A DNA stretch of 64,000 nucleotides, from NCBI GenBank assembly GCA_039881145.1, contig JAYKKI010000008.1:34110501-34174500 (forward strand). The letters are read 5' to 3'. This document shows, in pieces, positions 1 through 11,596 of the stretch (positions are counted from its first letter, which is position 1; every line of letters begins with the position of its first letter). Position numbers and translations under genes: made by a program. Under the pieces are notes generated by a model. It made no database searches. It was not told the DNA's origin and was given only the letters and a program-made list of their open reading frames with translations. The DNA is from Druceiella hillmani (Eukaryota > Arthropoda > Insecta > Lepidoptera > Hepialidae).

Positions 1-597
1 GTTTCTAATCAATTATTCGAAAGTTTTACTCACATTTATATTTCAGAATGAGTTATTTTCCAAATGCACTTTTATTATGTATTAAATCTTTAACTTATCA
101 TATTTACACCAGTTGAAATTTGATGCAACATGATTTATGCAAGACTTTAGTTTTGAAATGAAAAACGTTCAAAATATGGAGTAAGAAGATATTGTGAAAA
201 GAAAAAAAGGAACATTTACAAGGAAAAATGACGCTTTACTTTTCACTTAGTTAAATTTGACCAAAATATACTTTCCTAATTGCTGGTCGTTATAAATTTA
301 ATGTCTGAAAGTGACATAATTACCTAGGTAATAAAAGACCATCTCAAGAATTTTGAACTGATCAAATTTTGTAATTCATATAAATTTAATGGTTTTTATT
401 TGAAAAAAAAATACTTTTATGAACTTTGTGCATTGAAGAAAAAAATGTAAAAAATCAAAATTTAGCGCAGGCTTAACATAAATTAAGAACTATGCAGCGT
501 GTTTGGCAAATACCATTTTATTTTTAAAACTAAAACGGTACGTATTTTTCTAATACGCTGCTAGGTTTTCACTGATATCAATGAAATTTTAGTTAAA
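1..597. repeat. Direct repeat DR1, first copy
   Basis: This segment is closely matched by 18385-19022, with only scattered substitutions and a few short indels. Shared landmarks are a 'tgcagcgtgtttggcaaata' stretch and an 'atacgctgctaggtt' stretch near the right end. The copy stops at about 597, where a (TA)n tract begins, and its left end may lie outside the window. I see no protein-coding potential. It looks younger than most of the other repeats here, because it can be aligned by eye over its whole length. Confidence 0.85.
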
Positions 598-603
598 AAA
601 AAA

Positions 604-632
604 ATATATATATATATGAATATATATATATA

Positions 633-673
<41 letters not shown>

Positions 674-676
674 GTA
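604..676. repeat. (TA)n microsatellite
   Basis: An almost pure TA dinucleotide tract with a few interruptions. It lies exactly at the right edge of direct repeat DR1. The 300 bases that follow (677-985) are AT-rich and hold nothing I recognise. Confidence 0.95.
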
Positions 677-988
677 TATTTAAATGAAAATAAAGAATCA
701 GAAATCATTGGTTTCTGGATTTTTTCCTTTACTTGTATTATAAAACCTCACAACATGCTGACTTTCATGTTTACTCATTTTATGTATAATGCTAAAATGA
801 AATGATTTTGAAGTAAAAAGAGACAAACGACAAACACTGACAAACTCTAAATATACTAGCAGTGTTAATAGTTCATTTATTTGAAAACAGCTGTGTTTAT
901 TGTAATTATCTTAAAGTGTACGTTTAACTACGTGTCGTCGATGGCGTTTTATATTATTTTCCAAACGCTTTTCAACTTCACTTATATG

Positions 989-1307
989 TGTGTATGTTTG
1001 TATGTATGAATGTAAATTTTCATCTACTTCCAGATGTCAAACATATTTAAATTTTGCACACGTATCAAGAAGCGATAACGTGCAAAATTTAAATATTGAT
1101 ATGTGTGCAAAATTGAAGTATTTTTGATGTCTGGAAGTAGATGAAAATTTACATTCATACATGCAAACACACTTATTAAAAAAATGTAGTAAAGAATTTA
1201 AATATTGATATGTGTGTGCAAAATTGAAGTATTTTTGATGTCTGGAAGTAGATGAAAATTTACATTCATACATGCAAACACACTTATTAAAAAAATGTAG
1301 TAAAGAA
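989..1307. repeat. Compound inverted plus tandem repeat
   Basis: A left arm at about 989-1040 is the reverse complement of about 1122-1172, sharing 'gtaaattttcatctacttcc' against 'ggaagtagatgaaaatttac'. The right-arm unit is then repeated directly: about 1088-1195 and 1197-1307, roughly 109 bp each and nearly identical. A transcript could form a hairpin with either right arm. The short open frame on the minus strand here is a product of the repeat, since its peptide repeats itself. No mobile-element family is recognised. Confidence 0.85.
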
Positions 1308-2084
1308 AGTTAAAAACTTTGGGCACTTACGAACAAACTGATAACGATGATGATTAAAAAATATAAAATTAAATTAAAAAAAAACAAACGCTCTCTTGTA
1401 GCAATATGACCTAAAAAATTATCTATAACGATAAGAGTTTGGTATGGGCGGATGTCTCACAATTCGGTATAATTTAATCTCCTAAATAAAAATAAAACAA
1501 AAATAAGGTGATTAACGAAAAATTATATTTTAATATAAAAAAGCGTGGGGTGCTCGATATCAGTTGTCATAAAATCTTTATCGCTAGCTATTTGTAAAGG
1601 TAGAGTATTTTGAAAATATAAGTCATAGAGACCACATTTTTCTATAAAGTTAATTGCTTTTCCCATAACTTTTATTCTTATTTTTAGCTTATTCAAAACA
1701 TTAAGTTATATCGAATTGACATTTTTGGGAGAAAATTTTTGCTATGATCCAAAATATCTTTATTTAAACAATTTTATTAATAGTATAAATTAAGATTAAA
1801 AAATAAAGGACTTAAACATGAGAGTTTTAACGCATACTTCAATAATACTCAAAATTTTAACAAAACTATTGAATATTTTATTTTGCATTGCACATTGTGT
1901 ACATTAATTTAGTTGCATGCACTTATTTTAGTTTACCTTAATTTTTTTCGTTTAAAAATATCTTAGATCATAGTTAGATGTATTTTGCTTCCTTCTCCTT
2001 ATTTCCTTCACATATATAGTTACAACATACAGTATTAATTAGAAATTTTAGATATCCATTCTGTCATATTTGATCCACTTCACA
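1308..2084. other. AT-rich stretch, nothing recognised
   Basis: No open frame of note, no RNA gene and no repeat unit that I can match elsewhere in the window. Confidence 0.5.
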
Positions 2085-2460
2085 GTTGTTTTCATTCATA
2101 CGGGTATTATATTTCCACATTAACGCAACATCCAATTATATCTATGAAAATACAGAAATAGAAACGGAGTTTCCATTTCTTCGGGTGCATAAATCACCTC
2201 GTTTACAGTTCCGACCTTACCGCGCGGCCGCTGGCAGTGCATAATAAGTTGCAGTTTTAATTAAAGCTTAGTGCAGGTGTAAGTGCAATCAGGACGGAAC
2301 GCCAGGTCAATCCGTCCAGTTGTATCATGTTACCCTTTTATGTACATTGTTAGACTTGGAGTACAATATAATGAATTTATGTAGTGCAATATACACTTTT
2401 TATATATCGTAGCAAAATATGTGCGGGATGTTTGCGTGGTATTGAATAGCGAAATATATT
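2085..2460. repeat. Module M1, copy a
   Basis: A GC-richer island in AT-rich DNA. The core at about 2160-2330 matches 29585-29755, 35790-35958 and 57825-58000 by eye. All four share 'ataataag', 'gcagtt', 'ttagtgcaggt' and 'atcagga.ggaacg'. This copy contains an 8-bp NotI-type palindrome (gcggccgc) in its GC-rich centre. Weaker similarity continues to about 2460. The position of substitutions does not suggest a conserved reading frame, so a regulatory or RNA role, or simply slow divergence of GC-rich sequence, are all possible. Confidence 0.8.
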
Positions 2461-2730
2461 AAATCAGATTGAAGTTATATTTCGCAAAATAACATCACGC
2501 AATATTTGTGGACTATAATGTCTCTCGGATAAGTATGCCAGACATAAATTACGTAAATAATAGTAGTATAGTAGGTTGCAGTAAATAAAAACATAAATCT
2601 CACTCTGTATTTATTAATTAAATTTACGTACCATTAAAAAATGAAGCCTTGGTAAACCTGTGATTCAAGTGCTTATTACCAAGAATAGTTTAATACGTTC
2701 GTAAATAAAATCGAATTTTAAAAAGGAAGG

Positions 2731-3203
2731 TTCTCTACAAAAATGGATACTTACTAAATTGTAATCCACATTAATAAGGATATAGTCGTAGTTTTATCAC
2801 ACATGTAGCAGAGTTATCTACTTTTTATACGAGATATTATTATTTTAATGCATACTAAATAAGAATTAATAGTTTACAGTATTACGAAGCGTCATTAAAA
2901 TCAAAGATTCTCTACAAAAATGGATACTTACAAAATTGTAATCTACATTAATAAGGATATAGTCGTAGTTTTATCACACATGTAGGAGAGTTATCTATTT
3001 TTTATGCGAGATATTATTATTTGAATGCATACTAAATAAGAGTTGATAGTTTACAGTATTATGAAGCGTCATTAAAATCAAAGATTCTCTACAAAAATGG
3101 ATACTTACCAAATTGTAATCTACATTAATAAGGATATAGTCATAGTTTATCACACAGGTAGCAGAGTTATCTACTTTTTATACGAGATATTATTATTTTA
3201 TAA
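2731..3203. repeat. 177-bp tandem repeat, about 2.7 units
   Basis: Units start at about 2731, 2908 and 3085, each with 'ttctctacaaaaatggatac', and the last is truncated near 3203. The unit derives from block i of the duplicated backbone, which is present once near 24040-24440, 45370-45560 and 60270-60400. All contain a 'gagttatcyac...tacgaagtattatta'-like segment. Only this copy has been locally amplified. No coding potential. Confidence 0.9.
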
Positions 3204-3800
3204 CACATAAATACCATCACTAATGTTTGTTTTTCATTTGCAATTTAACCTCTGAAATGCGGCATCGCGTGTTGCTTACTACAATCCTTTATCGCGCGTT
3301 TCTCAGTGACTCGATATTGCAATAACATTTCCCAGTATTTGTTTGCTTATTTGTGTGTTTGCGACATAGAAATCTAGGGTACAGTTATGTATTGCAATAT
3401 TTAATGTATTTAAATTTTACATATTTTTAATATTTATATTATTTTAGTACTACGAAGGTTAATTATAATTTGAGATAAAAATGTATAATTTTGATTTCTC
3501 CTCGTTCTTCAATTTTTAGCAATGCCACAAAATTGTTGTTATATGTTTTTACATATTGATTCAAGTGTAATATAGCGTAAAATATATTAGCAAACATAGT
3601 CTAATATAGCCTGTGGGCGCTGTGGCTCTTTATGTTCACTTGTAGCATTCGTTTTGGTAGTACGTCTACGAGATTTTTACAATTTTAGTTAAACTGTATG
3701 TTTTTCTTTTAAGGCAATTCATTGAAGTGCGTCTTTAATAGGACGTATTTTCTTGAAATACGGGATTCATTAAAAGGACATACTAAAGAAAACACGACTG
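3204..3800. other. AT-rich stretch, nothing firm
   Basis: No recognised gene. The right part (about 3600-3800) may be the worn 5' flank of the transposase pseudogene that follows, but I could not read a protein frame in it. Confidence 0.4.
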
Positions 3801-5060
3801 TATTTTTTCAGTGCTGTTAGAAAACTTTGAAAATGTAGAAAGTATTGACGTTAATATTTTAGATAAACGTGTACTTAATTTGTGTAAAAGTGCCGACAAA
3901 TACAATAAATATATGAATAGTAATAGATCAAAGATATTTAAAATGTGTGGTGATTAATTAAGTGCTATTGAGTGTGTTGAATTATCAACAACTGAGAAGC
4001 AATATAAATCTGAATGCGATTTAGATCAACCGCAACTTCCTTTAGTTGTTGATGTTCCTCGGGTCACTATCGACCAAGGATGTATTTTAGTGATCTTAGC
4101 AAAAGATCGAAACAGTTAGTGCATTACTCAAAAGTTCGGATGTATCAACATCAACAAATATTAGTGCGGGTGAAGTTTTCTAACTTTTTCTGGAGGCTAG
4201 ACTTATGAAATATTATTATTTGTTGACAATGAACTTTGTTAATGGTAAGAATTTTAATAAAATGTTACCATTGTATAAGGGTGTTTTGCAAGCTAAGAAA
4301 AAATTATATCCTAGCAATATGGATGGAATATTGATGGAATCAAAAGATCGAGTTACATAGAAATCGAGTTGAAAAGTTTGTTAGATTATACAGCTTCGCG
4401 GATCTCAGAGTTAGAGAAATTTGTTTTAAATAGTATTCCAGAAGAGTTGAATAATTTAACTTTAATTGCAAAGCAGGGTTTTGATACGGGTCATAGCGAG
4501 TACAGTTTTTAGTGGATTCTAGTTTATATAATATAGTAGTTCATATGTCAATTTTTAAGTTCTTTTGCAGACAGTAACAAACTTAGATAGTGAAATTAAT
4601 ATTTTGTGTAAAAATCCGCTCCTCTTCTACAAGATATTGTAGAACTATTCGTTTCCGATTTGTGAAAGAAAGTTTTACTGTTTCTAGGAATGAGGAATTT
4701 TATTTTAAAGAAAATATGGCTTCCGTGAGTCCGACATTTAGTGAAATTAGTTTGAAAACCGCGTGACTTTTGGTAAAAGAATATCCATGGTACAATCTCC
4801 GAGTTTTCGTGCACAAAGTACTAATACATGGTTCATAGATTGTAAAGCATACTTTAATCTCTATCGTATAGTTATGTGAAAAGGCTGCCGAAGCTAATAA
4901 CAAATTTAAAGGGATTTAGAGGAGATCATGTTTGAAAATGGCTCGGGAACTTACTAATACCAATTTAATGAATGTAATCGTGTTAAATTCCGACCCCTTC
5001 ACTATCAGCCTACAGTTTACCCGAAAGAAATAGGGTTGTTGGAATAGTCAAGGTATTAAG
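3801..5060 (+). pseudogene. RAG1/Transib-like transposase remnant
   Basis: Pieces of one protein can be read on the plus strand across at least three frames, broken by several stops and frameshifts. In order: a segment with LLENFENVESIDVNILDKRV (from about 3813), FSDLSKRSKQ (about 4085), a segment ending in GFDTGHSEYSF (about 4475-4510), SSTRYCRTIRFRFVKE (about 4625-4670) and VFVHKVLIHGS (about 4805-4840). The tail holds TNTNLMNVIVLNSDPF (about 4955). I recognise this as a widespread arthropod repeat-family protein. Its motif order resembles RAG1 and Transib transposases: an Asp in a GFDG-like motif, then a YCRP-like motif. In that reading the Asp of GFDTGHS would be the first catalytic acid. 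The zinc-binding CxxC region expected between these parts was not found and may be deleted. No terminal inverted repeats were found. The repeat-family match is fairly secure; the RAG1/Transib placement is inference. Confidence 0.6.
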
Positions 5061-5639
5061 TTTTTTTGTAGTTTAGAAAAGCTTGTAATCGGTTTTGTAA
5101 GGATACTGAGTGTAATTACATATTTTTACTTTCAAAGACTGTTAGAGTTTTTCCTAAATTTCAATATCGTTTTTTATTAATTGTTTGTTTTTTTAACGTA
5201 ATTTTTGTTTAAGAATGGAAGACATCACTTTTAATTTAGTCAAGGTCAAATTTTGCAATTCCTTTATTTTAATTAAAATAAACATTGAAATGTACCATTT
5301 TTAATATTTATTTCAATTTTATTTTTCTACTCAACTGTAATAACATTACTAATAAATATTATGTCTATATTATACCCAATATATAAAAAAAATTTACGTT
5401 TACAACATAAATAAAATAATATATAACACTTTTTTATCATTTACAATCGTTTTGATACAAATGTAAGGTTTTATTTCTAAATGATCTATTTTTGACGGCC
5501 CGTTTTAGAACTGCGTACCACTGTGTGATGCTATTTCTCACAGTCATAATCATTTCGGTTGGTAACGAATAATGTGCGGATTTATAATATAACTGGGTTA
5601 GACAAATAATAATGAAGATTTTTGTCATAACTACACTTA

Positions 5640-6400
5640 GTTATTATTCTTTACAAAAAAAATGTAAGTAAAATTCGATGCCGAAGCTATGAAATCATCG
5701 CTTCAAAATCAAGTAGGAAAGTGCTTACCATAATAAAGACACAACCAAACGTGACATGTGAACGGGACCGCTGCTTAAAATAATGGAAAAAATAAAAATA
5801 TCTAGTATTAATTAACGAAAACCCACATATTTCACACAAGAAAAATAAGGGCCAAATGATAACGAAAACTTTGCCCACCTTCATCGTAAATATTTTTCTG
5901 AGGCCTTTAAAACATGTGGCGTAATAATTTGAAGAATGAGAAATAGTCAACAGTAACAATTTTAAGCCTGAAACTTAATCAATCACGGTAAGCGGCATTT
6001 TGCGCTTTTGCGGCACTTCCGCTACGGTGCGGGCGGGTAGATTCTGACGTTAACCAATTGCCACCATTATTCACTTATTAAATTGTAAAAATGTAAAATT
6101 ATAGCAAGATAAACTCGCTTCATAATGCAGAGTTTCATGTTTACTTTCAAATTAGTGTTTTTTTTACTTAGGCTTGGATTAATAAATGTGGCGAATACTA
6201 ATGGCTCGGATCACATAATCCTTTTATTAATAAGATTGCAACGTGTATTTATTTGGTAAATTTATAATTTAAAGTGTTAAAATTTGACTTTAGCTTGTTA
6301 AATTATTTCAGTGCTAGAATTACCTAGCCATTTTTATTATTTCAATGTTTTAAATTTCCCACTTTAACATTTAAATCTTTAAATTACCTGTTTACAGGAA
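5640..6400. repeat. Backbone blocks l-M3-n, copy 1
   Basis: Colinear with 60870-61500 and, more weakly, 47160-47800. Block l shares 'cacaacc' and 'atgtgaacgg' with 60950. Block n shares 'ggcttgg.ttaa.aaa' with 47715 and 61390. The ORF-like frames on the minus strand are not conserved between copies and are not called as genes. Confidence 0.75.
5975..6145. repeat. Module M3, copy a
   Basis: A GC-richer island that includes 'ttgcggcacttccgct' and 'gcgggcgggta', followed by 'gacgttaaccaattg'. The same series occurs at 61195-61355 (very close) and at 47480-47660 (more diverged). A CCAAT pentamer is present in all three. A promoter-like or other regulatory role is possible, but no transcript evidence exists in the sequence. 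Confidence 0.75.
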
Positions 6401-7390
6401 GATAAAGAAGAATGTTTATGATAATTTTAAGTTAACATGTGTTATATTTATTATTTAATATTTAATTTAAAAAAAAAATATTAAAAGTGTCTCAAAATTC
6501 TGGAACATGTTTGAGGAAAAAAAATGAAGAATTAAATATATCTTTTATATCAAAATATTTCAGCTTTTGCTGAATAATGTATACAGATATGTAAAATTTC
6601 TTAATGCACCAAGGACATAACAAAAAGGTCAACTTAAATATTTCATTAGATTTTCCATTTTTAGGTTATTAAATTTCAATTTACTTTCAAGTTTAATAAT
6701 AATCATAAAATGATTAAAGATATTATAATAACTGAGTTATTATGTCAATATATTTTAGGGAAAAAATCAGAATTGAATAACAATTTCTCAAATTAATTTT
6801 TATACGCGAGTCTCTATAACGAAAAAAAATAATTTCAAGCAAAATTAAAAGCAAGTGAAACGGAGAAAAACTTTTACCCTCCCTTGGAAAGTAAGACAAA
6901 TACATAACTATTTCGTTTAAAATTTGTTTCAAATAAAATTAAATACTTGTTCCAACGTAAAATTGAAGAGAAAACATATTTAAGTTAAAAGGTCTCGAGA
7001 AGTTTTGAAAAATATATTTTTACATTTATCCTTTCTACGAGAGATAAAATCTTTCATGACATTATTTGGAAAAATACTAAATTAAACCAGCTAAATTTCT
7101 CTTGGAATTTCTGAGGAAATGTAATTAGAAGAAATGAAATATAAGTAATAAATTTAATAAACTTATCGAAAATAGTCGTACATTTTGGGACAAAAAAATA
7201 ATAGTAATATAGACAGAGTTTTACGAACGATTTGATCTAGGTGGTAGATGTAATTACAAAAAAAGAAATTTAAAATATACAAATTTCTGTGTATCGCCAA
7301 ACTAAAATATTATTTTGACTTTTTATAATAATTCACAGAATGTAATAACTTAATTTCATGATATTGTCGTTGTGTAAATGTTACACAGAT

Positions 7391-7392
<2 letters not shown>
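6401..7392. other. AT-rich stretch, nothing recognised
   Basis: Very AT-rich with runs of A and T. I see no conserved block, gene or RNA. Confidence 0.4.

Positions 7393-7468
<76 letters not shown>
7393..7468. repeat. (TA)n microsatellite
   Basis: A pure TA tract of about 76 bases. The adjacent plus-strand frame with a poly-IY peptide is an artefact of it. Confidence 0.97.
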
Positions 7469-7474
<6 letters not shown>

Positions 7475-7649
7475 AACGTAATTAATGAGAAAAATGATTT
7501 AAAAAAATTGTATTTCTTTTTCTTTTTAACTTTCCTTTATTTCCATAATAAAACATGTTTAAAAATATTTCAGCTCTAACTATGTGTAGGATTTGAAGTT
7601 TGTATTAGTAACAATTTTTTAATAGATAACAAGTGAGATCCAATTTAAT

Positions 7650-9430
7650 TTGAATTAAAATTATGGAAAAAGCTTTTACTTTACAAAGAGTGACGGGTGT
7701 TCGAGTTACTCTATTCTAATACTTCTGAAGACAAATCTTTTGTGGTGGCATCAAGCCAAATGAGGATAATATTAAAGACACTTATTACTCCAAAGACCTC
7801 AGTAGATCTTAGTGTATAATGTTGGTAGTGATATTTGCAAATTTTCGATATATCTATAACTCTATTCTAGCGATTGCGAGAATTTGCAAGAAAGTTGCAA
7901 AAGCCTGCCCAACGAAAACATATAATCTGAAACTTGTAAATGAAATAATGTGAATCAGTGCGGAAGGATTTCATTACTCCACAGTTAGCAACATCATTGG
8001 ACCGATGTTAGTTGAGTATGAGAGATTCTGTGTTCATTGTAGAAGCTTTTGAGGTACTGGGACATAATATCGACGAATTCACAATTAGCAAATTCTTCAT
8101 CCAAAGAATTAGAACGGAAAAACAAAAATAGCGTACGGAAGCTATAAAAATCGACTTTGAAACCAAGGTGCCAGATGTTGTGACTGTTCACTGGGGCGGA
8201 AACTATTGCCAGCTTTGGATGCTCAAAAATTGAAAGAAGAATATCTTCCAATAGTCATTTCTCATGAAGATAAGGAGCAACTTATATCTGTGCCATGTTT
8301 GGAGAGTTCTACTGGAAGTGAACAAGCGCGAGCTGTTTGGACCGCAATAGTAGACTGGAACCTCAAAGATAAAGTGCAAATTCTTTGCTGTGATACCACG
8401 ACTTCAAACACTGGTTGTTTGCAAACTGTTTGAGCAAAAGCTCAACAGAGAACTGCTTATATTTGCTTGCCGATATCATGTTTATCAATTGATACTCAAA
8501 GCAGCATTCGAAGTAAAAATTAGGCAGGTAACAACAAGCTCAGATACTCCCCTATTTAAAAAACTGCGAGGCAACTGGAAAATGTCGATGATACTTAAAT
8601 TGATTATGGAGAGAAAATTGAATCGTGCCTGACAGTAAGCGAAATCGAGGACCTACTTTCATTTTACCGCTCTGAACTCACCAAAACAATTGTCAAAGAC
8701 GACTATCGTGAGTTAATAGAACTTTCAGTTGTATTTTTAGACGACGATGAAGAAAAAAAGTTTAAAATCGGACCCCAGGTGCCATGCACCAAGCTCGACG
8801 GATGGCTAGAGCTATTTATTCCCTAAAGCTATTGTTACTTAGCTCTCAATTTAAAATTGAATGGCAAAGACAAGAAAGCTCTATTGGATGTCTAGCCATG
8901 GATCAGTGCATTTCGGCAATGAAAGCATCGTACCAAGATTTATCCTTTTTTAAAACCATGAAAGCTTACGAAAAAATTGATAAAAATATATCAAAAGCAG
9001 TACTGAAAAAGTATAATCAGCATTTATGGTATTTGACCGTGGAGGTATTTATCTCGTCACTATTTGACGATGAAATGAGCCATGAAAGTAAAGTGAAAAT
9101 GATATCAAACTTGTCTAACAGGCATCTCGTCGCAAGGAAAACTCTACATACCTAAAAAAAAGAATTAAGTGCACTGTGGTACGAGAAAAACATAAAAGAT
9201 TTTACACCAGCTTCAAGCAAGTCTTTGTTCCCTCTTCTGAAAATTGATGGACAGGAAAGTCCTGCTTCATGTTGTAATAATTCTACGTTCCTCGAAGCAA
9301 AATGAAGTTTTCAACACTGGAAGCAATGAATGATACTGCTGAAAGAGCGTTAAAATTGATGCAATAATTTCATGGGTTAATCGCAGTTGAAGAGGAACAA
9401 GTTATATAGATGGTCGTTCTTATATAACAA
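7650..9430 (+). pseudogene. Arthropod repeat-family protein, transposase-like, broken
   Basis: A long protein can be followed on the plus strand through several frames. About 8020-8195 gives a piece with AIKIDFETKVPDVVTVHW. A frameshift follows and 8206-8433 gives LISVPCLESSTG and ILCCDTTTSNTG. Another shift leads to about 8400-8632 with FEQKLNRELLIFACRYHVYQ and PLFKKL. About 8640-8790 gives DDYRELIELSVVFLDDD. The frame at 8784-9155 gives MHQARRMARAIYSLK and HLWYLTVEVF. The tail near 9310-9415 gives LEAMNDTAERALKLM, a stop, then HGLIAVEEEQ. I recognise this combination as an uncharacterised protein found in many copies in arthropod genomes. The CDTTTSNTG motif recalls the second-Asp motif of RNase H-fold transposases such as hAT, but that link is inference. 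Stops and at least three frameshifts make it non-functional. No terminal repeats were identified, and the left boundary is approximate. Confidence 0.75.
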
Positions 9431-9566
9431 CATCATTTAATACAATTTTTTTATAAAATTCTAAGTTGTTTTATTTACCAATCTTGAATTAAGACTAAGT
9501 GACATAATGTTTCCATACAAATTCTTAATTCATAACTTTGAAGTCAAGTCGGCACGTGATAACATT

Positions 9567-9587
9567 AATTAATTACAGTAATATTTA

Positions 9588-9626
<39 letters not shown>

Positions 9627-9628
9627 TA

Positions 9629-9688
<60 letters not shown>

Positions 9689-9714
9689 AATAATAAATAT
9701 TACTGTAATTAATT
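9567..9714. repeat. 28-bp perfect inverted repeat around a TA tract
   Basis: The arm at 9567-9594 is the exact reverse complement of 9687-9714, and both contain 'acagtaatatttatta' or its complement. The roughly 92-base loop is itself almost pure TA with a short CA/TG island, so the whole 148 bp can fold into one long hairpin or cruciform. It lies just after the transposase-like pseudogene, but no link to that element is shown. Confidence 0.9.
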
Positions 9715-10221
9715 ATTAATTAATGAATATTTCATACTAATATCGAAATACATATTACATTGCACATTAACAGTAATTATTACAAAGATATACTATAAGT
9801 TGAAAATGTGCCTTGTATTTTAGCAAATATTTTTTTGGCCCTCGTAATGAAAATGTTCAAATTCTTATGGCTTCGATTTAAGAATGATGTTTGGTCAGGT
9901 AAACCATCCAAAAATGTACTCGCACTGAAATGAGCAGTAACTTGAGGCGTTCTTCACACATTACACTCGACGTAAATCCTAATTTAATTCTTGCACATTT
10001 GTAATAAGTATAATAGACATATAGTACTCTGGAAACCTTGAAAAATTATGTTAAAGTACAGGCAGTTACAGGCATTTTTATTTCGACAAAGTCCAGAAAA
10101 TTGTCGACTCTTTTGCCCTTTATTGATTTTGAACAAAATGTTTAGTTGTACATAATATTTTAATTATCAATATAGATGGTACAAACCTCAGTGAAGCACA
10201 TTAGTACATTATAACAATTAT

Positions 10222-10433
10222 ACATGCCGTGCAGGCTATAAGGCAAGATGCTATTAATGCTGTGTTTTACAGTATTATCGACGAAGCGAAAAATTTATGT
10301 AAATTCCTCGTCTAGTCTAAACAAAAATTTGTAGAACAAATGTTGCAGCCTTTACTTCAGAGCAGTACTACAAAGAAATGTTTTTATTCTTATTTGGAAA
10401 ATACGATAAAGGAATCAAAAGATAGGATTACCA

Positions 10434-10436
<3 letters not shown>
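10222..10436 (+). pseudogene. Possible protein remnant of unknown family
   Basis: A plus-strand frame from about 10222 runs through one TAG stop to the TA tract at 10437. It contains HAVQAIRQDAINAVF and QMLQPLLQSSTTKK, with residue content more protein-like than its surroundings. I do not recognise the family. It could be a fragment of a transposase, or chance. Confidence 0.25.
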
Positions 10437-10482
<46 letters not shown>

Positions 10483-10491
10483 ATATATATG

Positions 10492-10542
<51 letters not shown>

Positions 10543-10550
10543 CTATATAT
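10437..10550. repeat. (TA)n microsatellite
   Basis: About 114 bases of TA repeat with a few TCTA and TGTA interruptions. It generates mirror-image IY-rich frames on both strands that are not genes. Confidence 0.97.
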
Positions 10551-11596
10551 TAATCCTTTATAGATCGGTTCTTTTATAAATGACGTGGCCTGTGTCTTAA
10601 AGCTTATACATAAATAATGTAACATTCGAAATCTCGAAAAGAAAGTATGATTTATGGAAAAGGAAGCGGGCGATAGGTAAAACTGCTGTGAACATTTTGG
10701 AGGCTTACGGAGGATGAAATTAATTCTTCCCTTATTATTTACTTCAACAAATCACTTTAAGGTACAACATCCGAGTCGATTTTTTCATCTATAAAGTAAT
10801 AAAACTACATCTTGTCGCTACGTAGCTGTATCTACATTATGTTTATCAGAATAGCATTTAAATTTTGTTTTTACTCCATTAGAAGGGGAAGAATAAATTA
10901 CTTGAATAAATTATTTATTCAGTAATCGAATTCATTATTTATTCAGTAATCTAATTCAATTTACGAATTTATGATTATATGTTATATTTTGTATATATTT
11001 AATATCTTTTGTTACCTTGATTTTATTTATATTTTATGGTGAATTATAATACTTTGAAAAGTTTTTGTTTTATCTCTCAGATAATTTTTCCCAAATCCGT
11101 TATTTTTGAAGTTTAGATTATAGTAATATTTAAAATAAATGTATTTTATTTAGATATTAAAAAGTAACATTGTAATGAATGATTCCAGTTTTTCAAGTTG
11201 AATAATTACTGACGATTTTCAAAATATTTTTAGAAATTTGAAAATCTGCACTTTATGTTAAAAAAAAATTAAATTAATTTTGAACGGGTTTTATGAATTT
11301 TTCTGAGTAAGAGTTGATTTTGATTTGCTTTTATTTTTTGCTTTTCACCTTCTTCTGCGTTAATAATAAATATATGCACTACATTTTTTTCTCGATTAAT
11401 GAAAATTTTAAATAATGGATGTTTTGGTAATTAAATAGATAATGTAAAATGAAAAAAAATTGTCCCTTTAATCCAAAATGTTATGAAAGCATCTAATTTT
11501 TATTAAAATAGCTTAGAATACATGCTTAAACATATCGTATCAAGTTAGAATACGTATCTTTATTGAATTTATCGTGTTATAAATTTTAGGTTCTAC
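10551..11596. other. AT-rich stretch, nothing recognised
   Basis: No recognised gene or repeat. A short duplication of 'attcattatttattcagtaatc' type is present near 10910-10955. Confidence 0.4.

Noticed and set aside
7358..7579. Open frames rich in IYIYIY across TA tracts (also at 10340, 14970, 15586, 21424, 24638, 28347, 51236 and their minus-strand partners)
   Set aside because: They are direct translations of (TA)n repeats and occur on both strands at once; they are not genes.
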